Counted from the first letter of the stretch, positions 37,894 to 46,752 are shown. The stretch: 64,000 bases of DNA from Burkholderia sp. MS389 (GCF_016899425.1 NZ_CP045996.1:620001-684000), one strand, 5' to 3'. Numbers and translations are program-made. Notes: generated by a model from the sequence alone, not told the origin.

Positions 37894-38931
37894 ATGACCG
37901 CAACCGTACTGGTCGCCACCGCCGGGCAAGGCATCCTGCGCTCGAACGACGACGGCGAGACCTGGCATCGCCTCGGGCTTGCCGAGCCGATCGAGTTCGA
38001 CGGCATCGTGCGCGCGCTCGCGGTGTGCCCGGCGACGCCGTCGCGCGTCTATGCCGGCGCCGATTCGGGGCTGTGCATCAGCGACGATGGCGGCGCGCAC
38101 TGGCTCCGGCCCGAGAACCTGCTGAACGGGCAGACGGTCTGGTCGATCGCGATCGATCCGGCCAACCCGGCCGTGCTCTATGCGGGCACCGGCGCGCCGT
38201 CGCGCGCCGCGCTTTACAAGTCGAGCGACGCGGGCGCAACTTGGGCGCGAACGGCGCCCGAGTTTCCGGAGTTTTGCGCGGGCGTCAATCGTCCGCGGCT
38301 GCTGACGATCTGCGTGGACCCGGAAGACAGCCGCAACGTCTGGTACGGCGTGGAGGAGGGCGGCGCGTGGCGCAGCCGCGATGCCGGTGCGAGCTGGACG
38401 CGCGTGGACGGCCCCGGCACCGCGATCCGCAACAGCGACATTCATGCGATCGCCGTCGTGCCCGCCGCGCAAGGCCGGCCGAAGACCACGGTGCTGCTGA
38501 CGGTCAACGCGGTGTACGTGAGCGAGGACGACGGCGTGACGTGGGACGGCAAGCTGTCGCGCGACCGCTTCGACGGGCTGTACTACACGCGCACCGTCGT
38601 GCAACTGCCGGAGCCGGAAGGCGACCTGCTGATGGCGGTCGGCGACGGCACGCCGGGCAGCCGCAGCCGCATCTACCGCTCGACCGATCGCGGCCACGCG
38701 TGGCACGAGACGGATCTGCACACGCCGCCGAACTCCACGTTCTGGGCGTTCGGCGTGCATGCGGCCCGGCCGGCGCTCGTGTATGCGGGCACCAAGTACG
38801 GGCACCTGTTCCGCTCGCGCGACGGCGGCCGGAACTGGACCAAGGAATGGCGCGATTTCAGCGAGATCACGGCGGTGGCATGGACGCCGTTCGAGGCGCC
38901 GCTGGCCGCCCACGCGCAGTCGACCCACTGA
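37894..38931 (+). CDS. Cytoplasmic seven-bladed Asp-box (BNR) beta-propeller protein
   Basis: The 345-residue protein has no signal peptide. It contains seven Asp boxes of the form S-x-D-x-G-x-x-W spaced about 45-55 residues apart: SNDDGETW, SDDGGAHW, SSDAGATW, SRDAGASW, SEDDGVTW, STDRGHAW and SRDGGRNW. This predicts a seven-bladed propeller as in sialidase-like, VPS10 or photosystem-assembly proteins. The sialidase RIP motif and catalytic Glu/Tyr are not evident, so glycoside hydrolysis is unlikely. Its tight position in a catabolic operon (15 bp after the SDR gene, 12 bp before the VOC gene, ribosome site AAGGAG) suggests a soluble enzyme such as a lactonase, or a binding role. Confidence 0.8.
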   Translation: MTATVLVATAGQGILRSNDDGETWHRLGLAEPIEFDGIVRALAVCPATPSRVYAGADSGLCISDDGGAHWLRPENLLNGQTVWSIAIDPANPAVLYAGTGAPSRAALYKSSDAGATWARTAPEFPEFCAGVNRPRLLTICVDPEDSRNVWYGVEEGGAWRSRDAGASWTRVDGPGTAIRNSDIHAIAVVPAAQGRPKTTVLLTVNAVYVSEDDGVTWDGKLSRDRFDGLYYTRTVVQLPEPEGDLLMAVGDGTPGSRSRIYRSTDRGHAWHETDLHTPPNSTFWAFGVHAARPALVYAGTKYGHLFRSRDGGRNWTKEWRDFSEITAVAWTPFEAPLAAHAQSTH

Positions 38932-38943
38932 GCGGAGCGAACG

Positions 38944-39459
38944 ATGACACCGTCCGATATCCGCCAACGCGCCGAGCGTGCGAACGCGAGCGGCCTGCCG
39001 CTGCCGACGCCGCGCGTGCAACGCACCCACCTGTCGCTGTTCGTGCGCGATCCCGTTCGCTCGAGCACCTGGTATGCCGAGGTGCTCGGCATGACGGAAA
39101 CCGCGCGCGGCGAGCAGTGGGTGTTCATGTCGTTCGGCCAGAAGCACCACGACATCGCGCTGATTCGCGCGGCATCCGATGCGGAACTCGGCACGATCGG
39201 CCTGCAGCATTACGGCCTCGAAATCGCGGGCGGGCTGACCGAATTGCGCCGTCTGTACGGGATGCTGATTCGCCGCGACGTGCCGATCGTCAAGATCACC
39301 GATCACAAGGTCGGGATCGGCGTGTATTTCACGGACCCGGACGGCAACCGGCTCGAATTCTTCTGCGAAATGGTCACGGACGACGAAGAGGGCAAGCGCG
39401 TGCTGCATCGATACAACGCGCCGAGCGATCCCGTCCAGCTCCAACCGCTGTTCGACTGA
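38944..39459 (+). CDS. VOC (glyoxalase/extradiol dioxygenase fold) protein
   Basis: The 171-residue protein is one vicinal-oxygen-chelate unit pair. A strand with a His ligand (RTHLSLFVRDPVRSSTWYAEVLGM), a second with His (LQHYGLEIAG) and a third with Glu (GVYFTDPDGNRLEFFCEM) make the two-His-one-Glu metal site. The ending GNRLEFF is typical of catechol 2,3-dioxygenase-like members. At this size it is more like the small single-unit VOC enzymes than a full extradiol dioxygenase. It is followed by a DUF1185 protein. With an FAD hydroxylase downstream, a ring-cleavage or epimerase role is possible. Confidence 0.82.
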   Translation: MTPSDIRQRAERANASGLPLPTPRVQRTHLSLFVRDPVRSSTWYAEVLGMTETARGEQWVFMSFGQKHHDIALIRAASDAELGTIGLQHYGLEIAGGLTELRRLYGMLIRRDVPIVKITDHKVGIGVYFTDPDGNRLEFFCEMVTDDEEGKRVLHRYNAPSDPVQLQPLFD

Positions 39460-39507
39460 CGCACCGCCTTTCCATCCGCATCATCGACGTTTTATATAGG
39501 AATGCAA

Positions 39508-40113
39508 ATGAGCAAGATCGCCAATTTCGAAGGCTTTCATATCCGCAAGTGGTACACGCAGATCGAGGATTCGCTCGCGAACGAAACCGGCCAGCTCGCG
39601 GACGGCGAGCCGTTGCGCAAGATCGTGATCGCTGCGGCCGTTCACAACCCGTACGCAGGGCGATTCAGCGAAAACCTCGACGATCTCGTGCGTCCGTCGC
39701 CCGCGCTCGGCAAGGAGTTTGCGCGACGCATCGAGTCGCTCGCCGGCGGCCGCGCGATCGAGAGCTACGGCAAGGCGTGCCTGGTCGGTTCGGCCGGCGA
39801 ATACGAACACGGCAACGCGTTCCTCACGTCGATCTTCGCGGAGCCGATCCGCGCGGCGCTGGGCGGCGGCAAATCGTGGGTGCCGTCGAGCGGCAAGCGC
39901 GGCCCGATCAATACGGTGATCGACGTGCCGCTCGCGCACAAGGATGCGCTCTACGTGCGCTCGCACTACGACACGGTGACGTGCCTGTTTCCCGATGCGC
40001 CGAACGACGACGAAGTGCTGGTGATCTTCGCGTTCGCGACACGCGGCCGGCTGCATGCGCGGCTCGGTGGGCTGAAGGCGAGCGAGATCGTCGGTCGCGA
40101 CGGTCTGGTCTGA
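39508..40113 (+). CDS. DUF1185 / 'amino acid synthesis' family protein
   Basis: The 201-residue cytoplasmic protein has the features of the DUF1185 family: an early KIVIAAAVHNPYAGRF segment, EFARRIESLAGG, ESYGKACLVGSAGEYEHGNAFLT, and WVPSSGKRGPINTVIDVPLAHKDALYVRSHYDTVT. The family has no firmly known reaction and is often found beside amidase-, decarboxylase- and flavin-enzyme genes in proteobacterial catabolic operons. I chose the ATG at 39,508, seven bases after the AGG, over one two codons earlier. The related gene order makes a tautomerase or hydrolase function on the pathway intermediate conceivable, but nothing in the sequence proves it. Confidence 0.8.
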   Translation: MSKIANFEGFHIRKWYTQIEDSLANETGQLADGEPLRKIVIAAAVHNPYAGRFSENLDDLVRPSPALGKEFARRIESLAGGRAIESYGKACLVGSAGEYEHGNAFLTSIFAEPIRAALGGGKSWVPSSGKRGPINTVIDVPLAHKDALYVRSHYDTVTCLFPDAPNDDEVLVIFAFATRGRLHARLGGLKASEIVGRDGLV

Positions 40114-40140
40114 GCGCGCATGTCGGGCGAGGAGCAGATG

Positions 40141-41064
40141 ATGAACACGGCGTCCGTCAACGATGGATGGATAGACAACGATGGACTGCGGCTGCACTAC
40201 GTGAGCTGGGGGCGCGACGATGCGCCGACCGTGGTGATGCTGCACGGCCTGCGCAGTTACGCGCATACCTGGGCGCCCGTCGCCGCTGCGCTGGCCGACC
40301 GCTACCGGGTCGTCGCGCTTGATCAGCGCGGGCGCGGGCTGAGCGATTGGGATCCGCGGCGCGACTACTACGCGGCGGCCTACGTGCGCGATCTCGACGC
40401 ATTGGTGCGCGCGCTCGGCCTGCGACGATTCGTGCTGGTCGGGCACTCGATGGGCGGCGCCAATGCATTCGTCTACGCGGCGGCGCAGCCGGAACGGCAC
40501 GCCGAAAGGCACGCCGAACGGCACGCCGAACGGCTCGCGGGCCTCGTGATCGAGGACATGGGCCCCGGCGCGTCGGCCGGCTCGCCGGGTTCCGAGCGCA
40601 TCAAGCGCGAGCTGCAGGAAACGCCGGACGCGTTCGCGTCGTGGGACGACGCACGCGCGTTCTGGCGGCGCCAGCGGCCGAACATCGCGGAATCCGCGCT
40701 CGATTCGCGCATCGCACATTCGCTGAAAGAAGGCGAGCCGGGCCGGATCGTCTGGCGGCACGACGCGCAAGGAATTGCGGCCGCACGGCTGGCGGCGACG
40801 CCGGAGCAGCTCGTCCATCTGTGGCCGTTGATCCTCAACCTGCACGTGCCCACGTTGCTGGTGCGCGGCGGCGACTCGGATTTCCTGTCCGCGGACGTGG
40901 CGGCCGAAATGGCGGCCGCCAATGCGGAAATCGAGCGGATCGACATTCCCGGCGCGACGCATTACGTGCACGACGATCAACCCGATGCGTTCAATCGCGC
41001 GTTGCGGTCGTGGCTCGATCGTCTCGAGGATCCTGCATGGCGCAGCGGAGGCGTGGGCGAATGA
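40141..41064 (+). CDS. Alpha/beta hydrolase
   Basis: The 307-residue hydrolase has the oxyanion segment VVMLHGLRSYAHTW, nucleophile elbow GHSMGG (Ser), acid Asp in VRGGDSDFLSAD and catalytic His in PGATHYVHDDQP. This is the fold of C-C bond hydrolases (MhpC/BphD), esterases and lactonases. A four-unit ERHA repeat (nucleotides 40,492-40,535) lies just after the nucleophile helix. The start is taken at 40,141, six bases after GAGGAG; ATGs at 40,138 and 40,120 are alternatives. The stop overlaps the start of the FAD hydroxylase gene, so coupled translation and consecutive pathway steps are likely. Confidence 0.87.
   Translation: MNTASVNDGWIDNDGLRLHYVSWGRDDAPTVVMLHGLRSYAHTWAPVAAALADRYRVVALDQRGRGLSDWDPRRDYYAAAYVRDLDALVRALGLRRFVLVGHSMGGANAFVYAAAQPERHAERHAERHAERLAGLVIEDMGPGASAGSPGSERIKRELQETPDAFASWDDARAFWRRQRPNIAESALDSRIAHSLKEGEPGRIVWRHDAQGIAAARLAATPEQLVHLWPLILNLHVPTLLVRGGDSDFLSADVAAEMAAANAEIERIDIPGATHYVHDDQPDAFNRALRSWLDRLEDPAWRSGGVGE
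40492..40535. repeat. 12-bp tandem repeat inside the hydrolase gene
   Basis: Nearly four copies of GAACGGCACGCC (one with A for C, the last diverged) encode E-R-H-A repeats. The unit keeps the frame, so copy number may vary between strains without breaking the gene. Confidence 0.8.
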
Positions 41065-42692
41065 AAGCGAACAACCGGAACCGGACGTCGGTCGCGATCG
41101 TCGGCGCGGGGCCGAACGGCGTCGCGATGGCGAATCTGCTGGGCCTTTACGGCGTCGCGACGGTGCTTATCGAGAAGGCGGCGGACGTCGTCGATTTTCC
41201 GCGCGCGGTCGGCATCGACGACGAAGCATTGCGGATGTTCCAGACCGCGAGGCTCGCCGACGAATTGAGCCGCGACATCATCCAGAACGTGCCGTTGCGC
41301 ATGTTCAAGGCGAACGGCGAATGCTTTGCCGACATCCGCCCGTCGATACGCGAATTCGGCTGGTGGCGGCGCAACATCTTCATGCAGCAACTGGCCGAAC
41401 ACACGCTGCGCGCGGGGCTGGCGCGCTATCCGCACGTAGCGCTGCGGACCGGCGAGGAAGTGGTCGGCGTCGAACAGGACGACCGATGCGTCACGTTGCA
41501 GGTGCGCGCCGCCGACGGCAGGCAGTATGCGCTCGACGCCGACTACGTGGTGGCGGCCGACGGCGGACGCAGCCCGATGCGCGACTGGCTCGGCATCAAG
41601 CTGGCCGGCACGACGCATCCGATCAAATGGGTCGTGGTCGACGTGAAGAATGCCGGGCTCGACCAGCCGTGCACGGCGCTGAACTGCGACCCGCGCCGCC
41701 CGAACGTGTGCATCTATCTGCCGTTCAATTTCCGGCGCTGGGAGTTTCTCGTATTCCCGCACGAGGACGCAGAGGCGATCGCGCGGCCGGAATCGATCCG
41801 TGCGCTGATCGCGCCGTACGTCGACGACGTCGATCGTATCGAGATCGTGCGCGCGCGGACCTATACGCACCATTCTCGCGTGGCCGAGCGTTTCGTGGCG
41901 GGCCGCGTGGCGCTCGTCGGCGATGCTGCCCACCTGAGCCCGCCGTGGATCGGCCAGGGCCTGAACGCCGGCCTGCGCGACGTCGGCAATCTCGCGTGGA
42001 AACTCGCAGGCGTCGTGAACGGCACGCTGGATCCCGGCGTGATCGCTACCTACGAATCGGAACGCCGCGACCACGCGAAGGCGATGATCGATCTCGCGGA
42101 CACGTTCGGTGCGATGCTGATGCCGACCAACCGGGTCGTCGCGTTTCTGCGCGACCGGTTCCTCGGGCTCGCGCGGTATGCGCCGGGCCTGAAGGACTAC
42201 GTGCTGCAGATGCGTTTCAAGCCGATGCCGAGCTATACGCGCGGCGTCGTGCTGCCGGGCGCGCCGGGCGACGCGGCGGGCAGGATGATCGCGCAGCCCG
42301 ACGTCGAAACGGCCGACGGCGTGCGCCGCAAGCTCGACGACGTGCTCGGCCCATGGTTTTCGATCGTCGGCTGGCAATGCGATCCGCAGGCGTGCCTGAG
42401 CGACGACGATCGCGCGTACTGGACGGCGCTGGGCGCGACCTTCGTTCAGGTCAACCGCTCGCGCAGCGGGACGGGCCGCGCGCGGCGCGTGACGAGCGCC
42501 CACGGCAGCGTGTGCGTCGAGGACGTCGACAACGCGCTGGCGGCATGGTTCGACCGGCATCGCGGCCCGCTCGTGGTCGTGCGCCCCGACCGCTACGTGG
42601 CCGCGCAGACGGACGCCGCCGGCATCGCAGGCGTGACCGCGGCGTTCCAGGCGTTTGCGCCGCGACAACGGGAGACCGCGGATGTTTGTTGA
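41061..42692 (+). CDS. FAD-dependent aromatic hydroxylase (MhpA-like)
   Basis: The 543-residue flavoprotein has the dinucleotide motif VAIVGAGPNGVAMANLLGLYG near the N-terminus, the DG motif (VVAADGGRSPMRDWLGI) and the GD motif ALVGDAAHLSPPWIGQGLNAGLRDVGNLAWKL. The length and the extended C-terminal thioredoxin-like region fit the 3-(3-hydroxyphenyl)propionate 2-hydroxylase/phenol hydroxylase group. It would use NAD(P)H and O2 to hydroxylate an aromatic or activated ring. It overlaps the hydrolase upstream (ATGA) and the NIPSNAP gene downstream (11 bp). Closeness to MhpA is by motif and size only; the real substrate is open. Confidence 0.87.
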   Translation: MKANNRNRTSVAIVGAGPNGVAMANLLGLYGVATVLIEKAADVVDFPRAVGIDDEALRMFQTARLADELSRDIIQNVPLRMFKANGECFADIRPSIREFGWWRRNIFMQQLAEHTLRAGLARYPHVALRTGEEVVGVEQDDRCVTLQVRAADGRQYALDADYVVAADGGRSPMRDWLGIKLAGTTHPIKWVVVDVKNAGLDQPCTALNCDPRRPNVCIYLPFNFRRWEFLVFPHEDAEAIARPESIRALIAPYVDDVDRIEIVRARTYTHHSRVAERFVAGRVALVGDAAHLSPPWIGQGLNAGLRDVGNLAWKLAGVVNGTLDPGVIATYESERRDHAKAMIDLADTFGAMLMPTNRVVAFLRDRFLGLARYAPGLKDYVLQMRFKPMPSYTRGVVLPGAPGDAAGRMIAQPDVETADGVRRKLDDVLGPWFSIVGWQCDPQACLSDDDRAYWTALGATFVQVNRSRSGTGRARRVTSAHGSVCVEDVDNALAAWFDRHRGPLVVVRPDRYVAAQTDAAGIAGVTAAFQAFAPRQRETADVC

Positions 42693-43014
42693 GCAACGCA
42701 CGTACACGCTGGTGCCGGGCGGCGTCGCCGAGTATCTGCGGCTCTATGCGGAGTGCGGCCGCGCGCCGCAGGAGCACGCGCTCGGCACGATGGTCGGCTG
42801 TTTCGCGACGGAAGTCGGACCGCTGAATCAGCTCGTCTATCTGTGGGCGTTCGATTCGCTGGACGATCGGGCGCGGCGTCGTGCCGTGCTGATGGCCGAT
42901 CCCGACTTCAGGACGTTTCGCGGCAAGGTCCGGCATCTGCTCGTCCGGCAGGAAAACCAGATTCTCCGACAGGAAATCGGCGGTCTGCTGCGTGCACCGC
43001 CATCGGCCGCGTGA
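42682..43014 (+). CDS. NIPSNAP-family small protein
   Basis: The 110-residue protein starts MFVEQRTYTLVPGGVAEYLRLY and contains LGTMVGCFATEVGPLNQLVYLWAFDSLDDRARRRAVLMADPDF. This is the ferredoxin-like alpha+beta barrel of the NIPSNAP family, typically a dimer. Members often sit in aromatic or isoprenoid catabolic operons with no defined reaction. It overlaps the FAD hydroxylase stop by 11 bp and lies 54 bp before the aldehyde dehydrogenase. The ribosome site is GGGAG. Confidence 0.88.
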   Translation: MFVEQRTYTLVPGGVAEYLRLYAECGRAPQEHALGTMVGCFATEVGPLNQLVYLWAFDSLDDRARRRAVLMADPDFRTFRGKVRHLLVRQENQILRQEIGGLLRAPPSAA

Positions 43015-43068
43015 TGCGCGTTCGTTGCATGTCCGGCCCATCGTACAGTCTCTACCGAGGTATCCGTC

Positions 43069-44550
43069 TTGATCCCGTTTACGCCGCTGACTTCCCGCAT
43101 GACGCCTGATGCGCAACGCGATTACGCGTCGCTCCATCTGTATATCGACGGCCGGTTCCTTCAGGCCGATGGCCGGCGCACGCAGCCCGTTCTCGATCCG
43201 GGAACCGGCAGCGTGCTCGGCGACTTGCCGCATGCGACGCCGGACGATATCGACGCCGCGGTGCGCGCCGCGCATCGTGCGTTCGCGACGTGGCGCCGCG
43301 AGTCGCCGCTCGCGCGCTCGGACATCCTGCGCCGCGCAGCTGCGCTGGTGCGCGAGCGGGCACCAGCGATCGGCCGCCACATCACGATGGACCAGGGCAA
43401 GCCGCTTCGCGAGGCGATTGCCGAGGTCGTGTCGTCGGCCGAGCAGCTCGAATGGCATGCGGAGGAGGGGCGTCGCACCTATGGCCGCGTCGTGCCGTCG
43501 CGCTCGCCGGACGTCGCGCAGACGGTGCTGCGCGAACCGATCGGCGTGTGCGCGGCGTTCTCGCCGTGGAATTTTCCGTTCAGCCAGGCGATGCACAAGA
43601 TCGCGGCCGCGCTTGCGTCGGGCTGCACGCTGGTGCTGAAAGGGCCGGAGGAATCGCCGAGCGCGATCGTCGCGCTCGCGCGGATCTTTCACGACGCCGG
43701 CTTGCCCGCGGGCTGCCTGAACATCGTGTGGGGCGTGCCGGCCGACGTGTCGAGGCAGCTGATCGAGTCGCCGCTCGTGCGCAAGATCTCGTTCACGGGT
43801 TCGGTGCCGGTCGGCAAGCAACTGGCGGCGCTCGCCGCGTCGCACATGAAGCGCATGACCATGGAGCTGGGCGGGCATGCGCCGGTGCTGGTCTGTGCGG
43901 ACGCCGATATCGACCGCGCCGCGACGATGCTGGCCGCGTACAAGTTTCGCAATGCCGGGCAGGTTTGCGTGTCGCCGACGCGGTTCTTCGTGCAGCGTGC
44001 GGTGTTCGACCGGTTCGTCGGCGCGTATCTGGAAGCGGTCGGCAAGATTCGCGTCGGCTACGGGTTGGAAGAGGCGACCACGATGGGGCCGCTTGCGCAT
44101 GCGCGACGCGTATCCGAGATCGACGCGTTCGTTGCCGACGCAAAGACGAAAGGGGCGAAGATCGCATGCGGCGGGACGCGCGTGGCCGGACCAGGGCACT
44201 ACTTCGCGCCGACGGTCGTACTGGGACCGGCGCGCGACACGCGGCTGATGAACGAAGAGCCGTTCGGCCCGATCGTCGGGATCGTGCCGTTCGACGCGCT
44301 CGACGATGCGCTCGACGAAGCGAACCGCTTGCCGTTCGGCCTTGCGTCGTACGCGTTCACGACGTCGGCGCGCGATGCGCACCGGATCGGCCGCGCGCTC
44401 GAAGCCGGCATGGTCAACATCAATCACTTCGGGATGGGGCCGGCGGAGATTCCGTTCGGCGGCGTGAAGGACAGCGGTTTCGGCAGCGAGGGCGGAATGG
44501 AGACGTTCGACGGTTATCTGGTCACCAAATTCATCACGCAGATGAACTGA
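43069..44550 (+). CDS. NAD(P)-dependent aldehyde dehydrogenase (succinate-semialdehyde type)
   Basis: The protein is 493 residues from a TTG start at 43,069, which has GAGG eight bases upstream; the ATG at 43,099 would give 483 residues but lacks a ribosome site. Family motifs are [25 protein letters not shown], catalytic Glu in [11 protein letters not shown], catalytic Cys in [12 protein letters not shown], and [13 protein letters not shown]. The closing [15 protein letters not shown] is typical of semialdehyde dehydrogenases. It oxidises an aldehyde intermediate of the pathway to an acid and is the last gene of the operon. The IclR gene faces it on the other strand. Confidence 0.9.
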   Translation: MIPFTPLTSRMTPDAQRDYASLHLYIDGRFLQADGRRTQPVLDPGTGSVLGDLPHATPDDIDAAVRAAHRAFATWRRESPLARSDILRRAAALVRERAPAIGRHITMDQGKPLREAIAEVVSSAEQLEWHAEEGRRTYGRVVPSRSPDVAQTVLREPIGVCAAFSPWNFPFSQAMHKIAAALASGCTLVLKGPEESPSAIVALARIFHDAGLPAGCLNIVWGVPADVSRQLIESPLVRKISFTGSVPVGKQLAALAASHMKRMTMELGGHAPVLVCADADIDRAATMLAAYKFRNAGQVCVSPTRFFVQRAVFDRFVGAYLEAVGKIRVGYGLEEATTMGPLAHARRVSEIDAFVADAKTKGAKIACGGTRVAGPGHYFAPTVVLGPARDTRLMNEEPFGPIVGIVPFDALDDALDEANRLPFGLASYAFTTSARDAHRIGRALEAGMVNINHFGMGPAEIPFGGVKDSGFGSEGGMETFDGYLVTKFITQMN

Positions 44551-44592
44551 CCGGATGTCGGTCGACGGTCGCGCGCGACGACGGTCGCATGC

Positions 44593-45321
44593 TCAGGTCG
44601 CGTCGCCGATCTGTGCGGTGGCGTCGATCAGCAGCTTGCCGAGCACGTGCTCGTCGAACAGCGCGAAGTGTTCGGCGCGAAAGACCAGCGACAGGCTGCT
44701 GTTGACCTCGCCGCTGCTGGCCGTGCGAATCGGCGCGGCGATGCCGACGAACCCTTCATCGAGTTCGCCGCGCGAGATCCAGTAGCCCGCGTCGACGATC
44801 TGCTGGCACGCGCGCCAGAACTGCGTCCAGTCGCTCGCGAACTCGCCGAGCTCGGCGTTGTGGCGTTCGTGCAGGCGCTTCAGCCGCGCGCGCGACATCG
44901 CGGCGACGATCACTTTCGACGACGCGCCCTGGAACAGCGGCATGATGCGGCCGCGGCCGAAACCGAGTTGCAGGTTCTCGGCGCCGGTTTCGTGCATCAC
45001 GTTGATGATCTGTTCGTCGAACAGCGTCGACACGAGCGCATCGCCGCCGGTGACCTGAACCAGCTTCTGGATCACGGGCTTCGCGGCGGTGAGCGTCGGG
45101 TCCGACTGCCGCATGTTGTAGTCGAGATGGATGATGCGCGGGCCCAGCGTATAGCGGCCGTTGGTGCCGACGAGCAGGCCGACGGATGCCAGTTCCTTCA
45201 CGTAGCGATAGCACGTGGTGCGCGAAAAGCCCATGTGTTCGGCGATTTCCTCGGCGGTCATCGACGTCGCCGACGAAGAGAAGACGTCGAGGATGGACAG
45301 CATTTTGGTGAGGCTCGACAT
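44593..45321 (-). CDS. IclR-family transcriptional regulator
   Basis: The 242-residue protein has an N-terminal winged helix (about 5-65: KMLSILDVFSSS, TAEEIAEHMGFSRTTCYRYVKELASVGLL) and a C-terminal effector domain (about 80-240) with ISRGELDEGFVGIAAPI and VFRAEHFALFDEHVLGKLLIDATAQI. IclR proteins bind palindromes as dimers or tetramers and respond to small acids or aromatics. Its location at the end of the ThDP-to-aldehyde-dehydrogenase operon makes it the leading candidate for binding the AATCCCG-N5-CGGGATT palindromes at 35,378 and 55,117. It is divergent from a porin gene. Confidence 0.92.
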   Translation of the reverse strand: MSSLTKMLSILDVFSSSATSMTAEEIAEHMGFSRTTCYRYVKELASVGLLVGTNGRYTLGPRIIHLDYNMRQSDPTLTAAKPVIQKLVQVTGGDALVSTLFDEQIINVMHETGAENLQLGFGRGRIMPLFQGASSKVIVAAMSRARLKRLHERHNAELGEFASDWTQFWRACQQIVDAGYWISRGELDEGFVGIAAPIRTASSGEVNSSLSLVFRAEHFALFDEHVLGKLLIDATAQIGDAT

Positions 45322-45633
45322 GACGTAATCCGGGATCAGACGGCTTGCGGCTAGGGAACGTGAAGGGCGAATGCGGTTTCGGGTTGCCGCGCTGCGGCAC
45401 GAAATGCAGCGCGGCGGGCGACAGGCCGTAGTCTAACTTAAGTCGTGCGGGCGGCAACCGGAACCGCGTCGACGCATGCGTGGAAGCGAGCCAATCGTAT
45501 CGAGTTGGATCGTTTTTCAGAAGATTGATATGGATTCCTATTTTAGACAATGAAATCGCACTGGATCGATGTTGCTGCCGCGCCGGCCGGTTCACGCGTG
45601 CATCGTCCGGGAAAATTCGATGAGGAGAAGCAG
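45322..45633. other. Divergent intergenic region between IclR gene and porin gene
   Basis: The 312-bp stretch has an AT-rich core at about 45,490-45,560 (ATATGGATTCCTATTTTAGACAATG) that must contain promoters for one or both genes. I find no clear inverted repeat like the 35,378/55,117 operator; a CGGGAT half-like sequence lies at 45,330-45,336 but has no partner. Confidence 0.5.
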
Positions 45634-46689
45634 ATGAAACGGTGGTTCCGGATGGTGGCATGGTGCGGCTGCGGTGCCGTCGCACCGGCGTTCGCGCAAT
45701 CGAGCGTGACGCTCTACGGTTCGCTGGACACGGGCGTGACCTATACGAACGACGTGGCGTCCGCCCCGCGCGGCGGACGTCAGATCGCGTTGCAGGCCGG
45801 CGTGTCGCGCAACGACGTGTGGGGCGTGACGGGCAGGGAGGATCTCGGCGGCGCCGACTATGCGGTCTTCCGGCTCGAAAGCCAGTTCCAGACGTCCGAC
45901 GGTGCGCTGACCGTACCCGGCTCCGCATTCAGTTCGCAAGCATACGTCGGGCTCGGCGGCGACTGGGGGACCGTGACGCTCGGGCGCCAGTTCGATTTCG
46001 TCGGCGATCTCATGCCGGCTTTTGCAACCGGTGCGAACACGCCGGCCGGCCTGCTCGCGTGGGGCTTGCCCGCGAACGCGTCGGCGGGCGGCGCGCTCGA
46101 CAACCGCGTATGGGGCGTCCAGGTGAACAATGCGGTGAAGTACGTGAGCCCGACATTCGGCGGATTGTCGTTCGGCGGCCTATGGGGATTCGGCAACGTG
46201 CCCGGCACGGTCGCGCGCAGCAGCGTGCAAAGCGCGATGCTGTCGTACACGCAAGGTGCGTTCGGCGCCGCGCTCGCTTATTTCGGCCAGCATGACGTCA
46301 CTGCCGGTGGCAATCTGCGCAATGTCTCGGGCGGCGCAGGCTACAACGTCGGGCCGTTTCGTGTCTTCGGCATGGTGTCGGACGTGCGGATCAGCGCTGC
46401 CGCGCCGCTGCGGGCCACCACCTATGACGCCGGGCTGACCTATGCGGTCACGCCGGCGTTGCAACTGGGCGGCGGCTTCCAGTACCAGCAGCGCGGCGGC
46501 GACATCGGCTCGGCCAACCAGATCACGTTGAGCGCCGACTATTCGCTGTCGAAGCGGTCCGGCCTTTACGCGGTATTCGCACGCGGGCACGACAGTGCGT
46601 ATGGCGCGCAGGTCGAGGCGGCGCTCGGCGGGGCGGCGTCCGGTTCGACGCAGACCGCGGTTCGGCTCGGCCTGCGGCATCAGTTCTGA
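45634..46689 (+). CDS. Outer membrane porin, Burkholderia type (OmpC-like)
   Basis: The 351-residue protein has a signal peptide cut after AFAQ, then SSVTLYGSLDTGVTYTND, the start of a 16-strand gram-negative porin (Porin_4). Conserved pieces include GGADYAVFRLESQFQ, QAYVGLGGDWGTVTLGRQFDF, NNAVKYVSPTFGGLSFGG and the terminal RLGLRHQF with C-terminal Phe. It forms a trimeric diffusion channel in the outer membrane. The ribosome site is GAGGAGAAG. Located next to the IclR regulator of the catabolic operon, it may let the substrate through the outer membrane (inference). Confidence 0.93.
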   Translation: MKRWFRMVAWCGCGAVAPAFAQSSVTLYGSLDTGVTYTNDVASAPRGGRQIALQAGVSRNDVWGVTGREDLGGADYAVFRLESQFQTSDGALTVPGSAFSSQAYVGLGGDWGTVTLGRQFDFVGDLMPAFATGANTPAGLLAWGLPANASAGGALDNRVWGVQVNNAVKYVSPTFGGLSFGGLWGFGNVPGTVARSSVQSAMLSYTQGAFGAALAYFGQHDVTAGGNLRNVSGGAGYNVGPFRVFGMVSDVRISAAAPLRATTYDAGLTYAVTPALQLGGGFQYQQRGGDIGSANQITLSADYSLSKRSGLYAVFARGHDSAYGAQVEAALGGAASGSTQTAVRLGLRHQF

Positions 46690-46699
46690 CGATGCGCGA

Positions 46700-46742
46700 G
46701 AAACACGGGCTGCCGCGTCCGTCGCGCGAGAGCCCGTGTTTC
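46700..46742. terminator. Bidirectional terminator between convergent porin genes
   Basis: GAAACACGGGCT and AGCCCGTGTTTC are perfect 12-bp complements with a 19-base loop. The A/T-rich outer ends serve both directions. It fills the 63-bp gap between the two porin stops. Confidence 0.75.
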
Positions 46743-46752
46743 CTCACCCGGT

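Noticed and set aside
37894-38931. Exo-alpha-sialidase
   Set aside because: Asp boxes are there, but there is no signal peptide, no RIP motif and no convincing catalytic Tyr/Glu or arginine triad; the context is catabolic, not glycan-related.
45326-45336. TAATCCGGGAT just before the IclR start as a third copy of the shared operator
   Set aside because: Only one half resembles CGGGATT and the spacing and second arm are missing, so autoregulation through this motif is not supported.
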